NCBI GenBank assembly: GCA_041736705.1
Contig: JBGSTC010000006.1
Location: 124,001 to 188,000 of the forward strand
Direction: 5' to 3'
Source: GWE2-51-13 sp041736705
Lineage (GTDB): Bacteria > Bacillota_I > Bacilli_A > Erysipelotrichales > Erysipelotrichaceae
Length of the DNA stretch: 64,000 bases
Made by a program: the position numbers and the translations under genes. Numbering within the stretch: position 1 is the stretch's first letter; the number at the start of each line of letters is the position of its first letter. The notes below the pieces were generated by a model. The model was not told the origin of the DNA and searched no databases. It saw only the letters and a list, made by a program, of their open reading frames with translations. Of the stretch, positions 16,793 to 22,441 are shown in pieces.

Positions 16793-17512
16793 CTACGCCA
16801 GCATCGCTAAGATCATACTGACGGAATTATAGATAAAGTGAAGCAGGATCGCCCCGTAGAGGTTCCCCGTTTTCTCATACGCGACGCAAAGGAAGACCCC
16901 TAACGTTCCGTATAGCGGGATGAACCAAAGTTCCGCGTAGTTCCCCATGGTCAAAGCGACGCTGATGTGGATCAGCGCGAACGAAAGGGAACTGAGGAGG
17001 ATGGGCAGCCAAAAGTATCCTTTGGACCTGAAATAGCGGTAGAACGCACCCCGGAAAACCAACTCCTCGACGACGGGGGCGAAGACGATCGTCAACGCCA
17101 AGGTGAACATCGGGGATTCGGTGAACAATTGGTCGATCGCGTTCTCGTTGCCCGGCATCGCTTGACCGCTGACCCACATCGTCACCATCGCGACCGCGAT
17201 GGAGGTCAGATACATGAGCGGGAAGATGACCCAGGGGGTCAACAGCGTTTTAGTGAAGTTGTGGCGTAGACCGACCAAGGATTCCTTCAATAAAGGCATG
17301 GCGATCCAGATCGTGGTCACGAAAGTGATCGTATGAAGTACGATCAAAGCCCAGATCGGGAATTCCAAGGCTTCCGGTTGAAGCCCCAAGACAATAAACG
17401 AAAGCAGGAAAGGATAGACGAATTGGTGGCCGATGAAATAGTTCGCCGCCAATAGGAACGCGCGGCCGAGACCGAAGCGTAGGGAAGGCAGATCGAGTTC
17501 AGGATTACGCAT
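16793..17512 (-). CDS. CPBP family intramembrane metalloprotease
   Basis: 239-aa polytopic membrane protein of the CAAX-protease/bacteriocin-processing (Abi, CPBP) family. Catalytic motifs are present: EELVFRGAFYRYF (Glu-Glu and Arg), FALIHISVAL (His) and LHFIYNS (His-x3-Asn). Bacterial members process membrane peptides or protect against bacteriocins, and many have no assigned substrate. It overlaps mnmA by 8 bp and is two bases from recD2, so it is translated within that operon; its position is the one held by a TPR protein gene (yrrB) in Bacillus subtilis. Confidence 0.9.
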   Translation of the reverse strand: MRNPELDLPSLRFGLGRAFLLAANYFIGHQFVYPFLLSFIVLGLQPEALEFPIWALIVLHTITFVTTIWIAMPLLKESLVGLRHNFTKTLLTPWVIFPLMYLTSIAVAMVTMWVSGQAMPGNENAIDQLFTESPMFTLALTIVFAPVVEELVFRGAFYRYFRSKGYFWLPILLSSLSFALIHISVALTMGNYAELWFIPLYGTLGVFLCVAYEKTGNLYGAILLHFIYNSVSMILAMLA

Positions 17513-18650
17513 GCATGGCCTCCGTGATCCGAAGATCCAGTGTTTTATCGTTAAGATAGACTTCTTCGATCACGCCTCCGCCCAGACAAATCTCGCCCTG
17601 GTAGAATACCGCTTCCTGTCCCGGGGTGACGGATGAAACAAGATGGTCGAAGCGGACTTCAAGCAAGCCGTCTTCCCGGGTTTGGATGGTGACGGGATGG
17701 TCGCTCTGGCGATAGCGGAACTTCGCCGTGACCTGAACCGGCGAGGTTAAATCAAAATCGTTGAACCAATTCAGTTTCGAAACCGTACACTTGTCGGAAA
17801 ACAACCAGGGGTTGTCCTCCTTACGCGCCACGTAGAGTTCATTCTTATGGATGTCTTTCCCGATCACGAACCAAGGTCCCAAGTCCCCGCCGATCCCCAA
17901 GCCCTTACGCTGTCCGATCGTATAGTAGAGCACGCCTTGGTGTTGTCCCAAGACTTGTTTGGTTTGGATATCGATGATCTTCCCGCTTTTGGCAGGTAAA
18001 TAGTTTTTCAGGAATTCACGGAAATTACGCTCCCCGATGAAGCAGATCCCGGTCGAATCTTTCTTGGTCGCGACGTCCAGCCCCAAATGCAGAGCGATCT
18101 TGCGCACTTCTTCCTTCTTCATCTCACCGATCGGAAACAAGGTATGACGTAACGCTTCTTTGGGCATCTGGCATAGGAAATACGTTTGATCTTTATTTGT
18201 GTCCACAGCCCGCAACAATTCGCTGTGGCCGTCGAAATGCGCGACCCTGGCGTAATGCCCGGTCGCCAGCCAATCGAAGCCCATCTTCTTCGCGAAATCA
18301 TAGAAGGCGGCGAACTTGATGTGTTGGTTGCATAAAATGTCGGGATTGGGTGTCCTTCCCCGACGGTATTCCTCCAAGAACACGGTAAAAACATCGTCCC
18401 AATATTCCTTTACGAAATCGACACGATGGAGTTTCAATCCCAGCTTATCCGCCACGGCTTTCGCATCGTCGTAGTCTTTCTCTTGCGAACAGACATCGTC
18501 GGCGATCGTCGGGTTTCCTAAAATATCGTTGTTGGTGAGGGAATCCCAGTTCCGCATGAACGCGCACTCGACCTCGTGGCCTTGTTGCTTCAGCACATAT
18601 GCGGCGACGGCGGAATCCACGCCTCCCGACAACCCTAGTAGTATTTTCAT
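17505..18650 (-). CDS. mnmA: tRNA-specific 2-thiouridylase MnmA
   Basis: 381 aa. Adenylates and thiolates U34 of tRNA-Lys, -Glu and -Gln using persulfide sulfur from a cysteine desulfurase. The PP-loop GLSGGVDSAVA opens the protein; the two catalytic cysteines are seen in NPDILCNQHIKF and STGICFIGERNF; a C-terminal beta-barrel follows. The sulfur donor may be the NifS-like enzyme at 58892. First gene of the operon with the CPBP protease and recD2, with an extended -10 promoter at 18673. Confidence 0.97.
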   Translation of the reverse strand: MKILLGLSGGVDSAVAAYVLKQQGHEVECAFMRNWDSLTNNDILGNPTIADDVCSQEKDYDDAKAVADKLGLKLHRVDFVKEYWDDVFTVFLEEYRRGRTPNPDILCNQHIKFAAFYDFAKKMGFDWLATGHYARVAHFDGHSELLRAVDTNKDQTYFLCQMPKEALRHTLFPIGEMKKEEVRKIALHLGLDVATKKDSTGICFIGERNFREFLKNYLPAKSGKIIDIQTKQVLGQHQGVLYYTIGQRKGLGIGGDLGPWFVIGKDIHKNELYVARKEDNPWLFSDKCTVSKLNWFNDFDLTSPVQVTAKFRYRQSDHPVTIQTREDGLLEVRFDHLVSSVTPGQEAVFYQGEICLGGGVIEEVYLNDKTLDLRITEAMHA

Positions 18651-18672
18651 CGCTTCACCTCAAATCTTGTTT

Positions 18673-18681
18673 ATTATATCA
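18673..18681 (-). promoter_or_regulatory. extended -10 promoter of mnmA operon
   Basis: Minus-strand TGATATAAT (hexamer at 18673-18678), 22 bp from the mnmA start. The -35 region is only T-rich. Confidence 0.5.
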
Positions 18682-18693
18682 TAAAGAAGGGAA

Positions 18694-18718
18694 GAAAAAA
18701 GCGACCGCTCGGATCGCT
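18694..18718 (-). terminator. Rho-independent terminator of spx
   Basis: Stem AGCGA/TCGCT (18700-18704 with 18714-18718) extended by CC/GG with one bulge, followed by six T residues on the minus strand. Confidence 0.65.
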
Positions 18719-18728
18719 GTTTCATGTC

Positions 18729-19196
18729 TTATTTGGAAAGGCCGATGGAACCGGCGACGCTGGGTCCGTCACCCTTGCGGACATGTCCGCAGGTGGGGTA
18801 GTTGGGACAGTTGGCATCGCAGGAACTGATGGCGATGTTGCGCAGTTCGGCAGGGATGAACGCACCGATTTCTTCTTCGTCATAACCGACCAGGAAATTC
18901 CGTTCATTCAAAATGATGGGGCGCTTCAATACGGAAGGGTTCTGTTGGATGAAACGGACAAGTTCCTTGATGGAAAGTTCGTCCAGGTCGATTTTGCTTT
19001 CCTGGATGATCTTCGAACGTTTCGAGATGATATCTTCCGTACCGTTTTCGCTACGCATCAATAAGTGTTTGATTTCGTTCTCGTTGAGCAGGGTAGAGAA
19101 AATGTTTTTTTCGATGAATTTCAAATTCCGGTCTTTCAGCCACTGTTTGACTTTGCGGCATGAGGCGCAACCGGGCGAGGTGTAGACAACGATCAT
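18729..19196 (-). CDS. spx: Spx/ArsC-family redox regulator with cysteine-rich tail
   Basis: 155 aa. Spx binds the RNA polymerase alpha subunit and redirects transcription in thiol stress. The redox switch CASC (Cys10, Cys13) and the family core RPIILNERNFLVGYDEEEIGAF are present. Bacillus and Staphylococcus Spx have about 131 residues; here about 30 extra residues follow the core, with Cys126, Cys130, Cys136 and His138 in a C-x3-C-x5-C-x-H arrangement. That could bind a metal or add a second thiol sensor; it is not a known Spx feature to me. Single-gene unit with its own promoter and a Fur/PerR-like palindrome upstream. An ArsC-like reductase is less likely given the LVGY core. Confidence 0.85.
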   Translation of the reverse strand: MIVVYTSPGCASCRKVKQWLKDRNLKFIEKNIFSTLLNENEIKHLLMRSENGTEDIISKRSKIIQESKIDLDELSIKELVRFIQQNPSVLKRPIILNERNFLVGYDEEEIGAFIPAELRNIAISSCDANCPNYPTCGHVRKGDGPSVAGSIGLSK

Positions 19197-19219
19197 TGGG
19201 AGGTACCTCCTTTTGCCCT

Positions 19220-19228
19220 ATTATATCA
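19220..19228 (-). promoter_or_regulatory. extended -10 promoter of spx
   Basis: Minus-strand TGATATAAT (hexamer 19220-19225). The start codon at 19196 is preceded by a strong GGAGGTACCTCC palindromic ribosome-binding region that might itself pair. Confidence 0.55.
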
Positions 19229-19268
19229 TGTACCTTACATTTTGAAAGTGGGAATCGTACAAAATAAT

Positions 19269-19287
19269 GAAAATCATTCTCATTTTC
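19269..19287. promoter_or_regulatory. Fur/PerR-like binding site
   Basis: The 19-bp element GAAAATCATTCTCATTTTC agrees with the classical Fur box at 14 of 19 positions and is symmetric at its ends. It lies about 55-75 bp upstream of the predicted spx start of transcription; no other gene is near. In Bacillus subtilis spx is under PerR control, a Fur-family protein, which makes this placement meaningful. Site function is inferred. Confidence 0.45.
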
Positions 19288-19471
19288 ACAGTACTTTCAT
19301 TGTAATAACGCAGAAATATGTGAAGGGTGGAAAAAACATGCATCTTCTTCATTGTTTTGCCTGATTTTGCATATCATTCTCTCCTAATTGCGATGCTTCG
19401 AGTCGATTCTATCAATTAATTCTCAGGATAAACATCGTTCATTATACGATTCGATCGATGCAGGGATGCGC

Positions 19472-19500
19472 TTGCATTAATCGTCCGTTCGTGGTTAAAT
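19472..19500 (+). promoter_or_regulatory. candidate promoter of T-box trpS
   Basis: TTGCAT (19472-19477), 17-bp spacer, TTAAAT (19495-19500). The match is modest, but transcription from about 19507 would begin exactly where the T-box leader begins. Confidence 0.4.
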
Positions 19501-19506
19501 ATCCTA

Positions 19507-19712
19507 AAGACAACGAATGGATCGAAGTAGCATGTTTTCCGGTCATCAGAGAGGTTTCGGTCGGTGTGAGAAATCCAAGGGAAAGGTGCGAAGTGGGGTC
19601 CGGGAGTCGAAAAAGGCAAGAGTCTTTTTCCGGGAGACCGTTATCAGAAAGCGGCCGAAAGGCAATCCGGGTGGTACCGCGCGAAAAGCGCCCCTATGCG
19701 GACTTTTTTTAT
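19507..19712 (+). promoter_or_regulatory. T-box riboswitch, tryptophan
   Basis: Leader RNA that senses uncharged tRNA-Trp and lets trpS be read through when charging is low. Seen: the AGAGAGG and GGTGTGAGAAA elements of stem I near 19550-19575, a TGG codon (19594-19596) at the specifier position, the T-box core TGGTACC (19672-19678) and a GC-rich terminator hairpin ending in seven T residues (19704-19710). The specifier frame relative to the usual preceding GAA is shifted by one base, so its assignment rests also on the downstream gene. Confidence 0.88.
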
Positions 19713-19730
19713 TTTAAGGAGGAAAACACC

Positions 19731-20714
19731 ATGAAACGGATGTTAAGCGGAATCAAACCCAGCGGTCAGTTGACCCTTGGAAACTACATCGGAGCACTCA
19801 AAGAATTCGTCAAATACCAGGAAGACTATGACATGGTCGTGTTCATCGCGAACCTGCACTGCCTCACGGTCTACCAGGATCCACAGGAGCTTCGCACCAA
19901 CCTGCGCGATACCATCGCGCTTTATCTGGCATGCGGTCTGGATCCGAAGAGATCGACGATCTTCATGCAGTCGGATGTCATGGAACATGCCCAACTCGGG
20001 TTCATTTTGAGTTGCAACACCTATCTCGGCGAATTGAACCGGATGACCCAATACAAAGACAAGGTCGCTAAAGGGGAGAGCGCCTTGACGGCGGGATTCT
20101 ACTCCTATCCGACCTTGATGGCTTCCGACATCCTGATGTATGACCCGGAATTCGTGCCGGTCGGCGAAGACCAGAAGCAGCATGTCGAACTGACCCGCGA
20201 CATCGCGGAGCGTTTCAACAATAAATACGGGGAAACCTTCAAGGTCCCGGCACCGTTGATCCCCAAGATCGGAGCCCGGATCATGAGTCTGAGCGACCCG
20301 ACCAAGAAAATGTCGAAATCCGAGGAATCCAACAAAGGATGCATCTATCTCTTGGACGATCCGAAGGTCGCAAGCAAGAAAATCATGTCGGCGGTGACGG
20401 ACATGGTCAACAAGATCAACTACGACCCCGAGAACCAACCCGGCGTCAGCAACCTCTTGACGATCCTGTCCACCTTAAGCGGCCGCTCCATCGAAAGCCT
20501 CGTGGTCGAATTCGATGGCCAAGGCTATGGAACCCTGAAGAAGGCGGTCGCCCACGAGGTATCGGTTTTGTTGGGAGACCTGCAGGTGAAATACAAGGAA
20601 ATCCTGGCTTCCGGGATCATCGACGACGTGTTGAAAGAAGGAAAAGAAAAGGCGAGTCGCCTCGCCACTGTGAAACTGAAGGAAGTTCAAAAGAAAATCG
20701 GTGCAGACCTGTAA
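19731..20714 (+). CDS. trpS: tryptophanyl-tRNA synthetase
   Basis: 327-aa class I synthetase charging tRNA-Trp in the cytoplasm. N-terminus GIKPSGQLTLGNYIGA carries the HIGH-equivalent, and KKMSKSEES is the KMSKS loop. The frame is open upstream to 19458, but that stretch is the T-box leader; the ATG at 19731 has an ideal AAGGAGG site and gives the normal family N-terminus. Single-gene unit with the T-box before it and a strong terminator after it. Confidence 0.97.
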   Translation: MKRMLSGIKPSGQLTLGNYIGALKEFVKYQEDYDMVVFIANLHCLTVYQDPQELRTNLRDTIALYLACGLDPKRSTIFMQSDVMEHAQLGFILSCNTYLGELNRMTQYKDKVAKGESALTAGFYSYPTLMASDILMYDPEFVPVGEDQKQHVELTRDIAERFNNKYGETFKVPAPLIPKIGARIMSLSDPTKKMSKSEESNKGCIYLLDDPKVASKKIMSAVTDMVNKINYDPENQPGVSNLLTILSTLSGRSIESLVVEFDGQGYGTLKKAVAHEVSVLLGDLQVKYKEILASGIIDDVLKEGKEKASRLATVKLKEVQKKIGADL

Positions 20715-20715
20715 T

Positions 20716-20744
20716 AACCATCCGTGTCAACGGATGGTTTTTTT
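20716..20744. terminator. Rho-independent terminator after trpS
   Basis: Perfect 10-bp stem AACCATCCGT (20716-20725) with its complement (20730-20739), GTCA loop, and T residues to 20744. It may also serve the convergent gene ending at 20743. Confidence 0.88.
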
Positions 20745-21069
20745 ATCCGATCAGTCCGAGGAAGAGCAGGATTGGAAAGGTGATCACCAAACAGATCAAC
20801 AGGATCTTGATGGTGTGGAGGTCATCGTAAATCATTCGCAGATAGTACTCTTGCGATAAACGATGGACTTCTGTCGGTTTGTCGGCGATCAACGTGAACG
20901 TTTCATTCTTTCTTAATTCTTTCTCTTCATCGCTCAGCCGGTCCCAGGTTTCCTTATCCAGATAAAGCGGCACCAACACAGTGGCGCATTCCGGACAGTT
21001 CACGATCCCCGACGGATTGCCGCTCCAGGCGGCATGGCACTTCGGACAAGCATGGATGGTCGATTTCAT
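20743..21069 (-). CDS. zinc-ribbon membrane protein of unknown function
   Basis: 108 aa. The N-terminus forms a zinc ribbon (CPKC at residues 8-11 and CPEC about 14 residues later), followed by a charged linker (DKETWDRLSDEEKELRKN) and one C-terminal transmembrane helix (about 87-106). No family is recognised. Such a layout suggests a tail-anchored cytoplasmic sensor or adaptor, but nothing in the neighbourhood defines a role: it lies convergent to trpS and upstream of, but divergent from, the ohrR operon. Confidence 0.72.
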   Translation of the reverse strand: MKSTIHACPKCHAAWSGNPSGIVNCPECATVLVPLYLDKETWDRLSDEEKELRKNETFTLIADKPTEVHRLSQEYYLRMIYDDLHTIKILLICLVITFPILLFLGLIG

Positions 21070-21140
21070 AACTTCCCCCCCGATCTACCTTGATTATAGG
21101 ATGTCGTTTGTCCGACTTCAAGCCTCTTGGATAAGAATCG

Positions 21141-21169
21141 TTGACAGGGAGTAAAGATCAATCTATAAT
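21141..21169 (+). promoter_or_regulatory. consensus sigma-A promoter of ohrR–gpx
   Basis: TTGACA (21141-21146), 17-bp spacer, TATAAT (21164-21169): a perfect consensus directly adjoining the OhrR operator. Confidence 0.88.
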
Positions 21170-21194
21170 TCAATTGTATCAAATACAATTGAAT
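21168..21194. promoter_or_regulatory. OhrR operator palindrome
   Basis: 27-bp palindrome with half-sites ATTCAATTGTAT (21168-21179) and ATACAATTGAAT (21183-21194). The TACAATT/AATTGTA core is the established OhrR operator motif of Bacillus. It overlaps the last bases of the -10 box and covers the transcription start, so binding would block the promoter. Confidence 0.82.
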
Positions 21195-21214
21195 CAAATA
21201 GAAAGGGGTGCAAT

Positions 21215-21664
21215 ATGGATTCGTACGATGCCTTGAAGTTGGAGAACCAGATTTGTTTCCCGCTTTACGCTTTGTCGCGTGAAGTCATCAAGCTCTATAC
21301 GCCGATCCTCGATCGACTCGGATTGACCTACACGCAATACATCGTGATGTTGGTGATGTGGGAGAAGGAAACGGTTTTGTTTAAGGATCTTGCCACGACC
21401 CTCCACCTGGATTCGGGGACGCTGACCGCGGTCGTGAAGAAACTGGAAGGATCGGGATGGGTTTCCAAACGACGTAACCCCGAGGATGATCGAAGCGTCG
21501 AGGTGAAACTGACGAAACAAGGAGTTGAAGCGAAGAAGGAAGCGGTGGAAATTCCGCAGCGTCTCGCCGCGAATTTCACTGGGAACATCGAAGATCTTGT
21601 CCGACTCAAGAAACTGTTGGATGAGACATTGGAAAGACTGAATCAGGATAAAACGGGTCGCTGA
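21215..21664 (+). CDS. ohrR: organic hydroperoxide sensor OhrR (MarR family)
   Basis: 149-aa redox repressor. The N-terminus LKLENQICFPLYALSREVIKLY matches the one-Cys OhrR signature, with the peroxide-sensing Cys at residue 14, and the winged helix is LHLDSGTLTAVVKKLEGSGWV with wing NPEDDRSVEVKL. Oxidation of the Cys by organic hydroperoxides releases DNA. The gene has its own operator just upstream and is followed 17 bp later by a glutathione peroxidase-family gene, which it presumably controls. Start chosen after AGAAAGGGG. Confidence 0.94.
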   Translation: MDSYDALKLENQICFPLYALSREVIKLYTPILDRLGLTYTQYIVMLVMWEKETVLFKDLATTLHLDSGTLTAVVKKLEGSGWVSKRRNPEDDRSVEVKLTKQGVEAKKEAVEIPQRLAANFTGNIEDLVRLKKLLDETLERLNQDKTGR

Positions 21665-21681
21665 CCGGAAAGAGGAAAGAA

Positions 21682-22170
21682 ATGGGCTTCTATGATTATT
21701 CCGCTCGTAAAATGAACGGCAAAGAAGTGAAGATGGAAGAATACAAAGGCAAGGTCGTGATCGTGGTGAACACCGCAAGCAAATGCGGATTGACCCCGCA
21801 GTTTAAAGGCTTGGAAGAATTGTATCAGGAATACAAAGGACAAGGACTGGAAATCCTCGGATTCCCCTGCAACCAGTTTTCCCAACAAGACCCCGGCAGC
21901 AATCATGAGATCGAAGAGTTCTGCCAACTGAACTACGGGGTATCGTTTACGATGTTCGAGAAGATCGATGTGAACGGCGAGAGCGCCCATCCGTTGTATA
22001 AGTATCTCAAAGCGCAGAAGAAAACGATCATCGGTTCGGAAATCGGGTGGAATTTCGCCAAGTTTTTAATCGACGCCCAAGGGAACGTGGTGAAGCGTTA
22101 TCTGCCGACGACCCTGCCGAAAGACATGAAGAAAGACATCGAGAAATACCTCGGTGAAATCAAAGCGTAG
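21682..22170 (+). CDS. glutathione peroxidase-family thiol peroxidase
   Basis: 162 aa, thioredoxin fold. Reduces peroxides; bacterial Cys-type members normally use thioredoxin rather than glutathione. Peroxidatic Cys35 is in NTASKCGLTPQ, the tetrad Gln is in GFPCNQF (Gln65), the Trp in IGWNFAKFLID, and a likely resolving Cys81 in EEFCQLNYGVSF. Second gene of the OhrR-controlled operon, which points to organic hydroperoxides as substrates. No selenocysteine codon is involved; the active-site codon is TGC. Confidence 0.94.
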   Translation: MGFYDYSARKMNGKEVKMEEYKGKVVIVVNTASKCGLTPQFKGLEELYQEYKGQGLEILGFPCNQFSQQDPGSNHEIEEFCQLNYGVSFTMFEKIDVNGESAHPLYKYLKAQKKTIIGSEIGWNFAKFLIDAQGNVVKRYLPTTLPKDMKKDIEKYLGEIKA

Positions 22171-22185
22171 GAATTCGCTTCGCAC

Positions 22186-22214
22186 TTGGCAAAACGATGC
22201 GGTTATGCTATAAT
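22186..22214 (+). promoter_or_regulatory. sigma-A promoter of alaS
   Basis: TTGGCA (22186-22191), 17-bp spacer, TATAAT (22209-22214) with a TGC extension; transcription from about 22221 starts the T-box leader. Confidence 0.82.
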
Positions 22215-22220
22215 CCGAGC

Positions 22221-22419
22221 GTAAATCGTAACGAAGAAGAGTAGATGAAAGTTTGGGAGTCAGAGAGGGAACGGTCGGTGCGAGTTCCCCGAAAACGATC
22301 GTCGAAGCCGCTTCGCAGAGGACTAAAACCCCCGTTCGCCGCGTTAAGGCCTTGAGTTGCACGAAAGTGAAACAGGATGGTACCGCGTATCAAACGTTCC
22401 TGTACGGGAACGTTTTTTT
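22221..22419 (+). promoter_or_regulatory. T-box riboswitch, alanine
   Basis: Leader sensing uncharged tRNA-Ala. Seen: AGAGTAGATG near 22240, the stem I element CAGAGAGG (22261-22268) and GGTGCGAG, the specifier GCC after GAA (22307-22309), the T-box core TGGTACC (22378-22384), and a terminator with a 9-bp stem (22392-22400 with 22407-22415) and seven T residues (22413-22419). The specifier agrees with the downstream alaS gene. Confidence 0.92.
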
Positions 22420-22441
22420 ATGCAATAAAGGAGAAACGAAC

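Noticed and set aside
19458..19730. N-terminal extension of trpS, with similar extensions at 22253-22441 and 51245-51388
   Set aside because: These stretches are T-box leader RNA with terminators; family N-termini and ribosome sites place the starts downstream.
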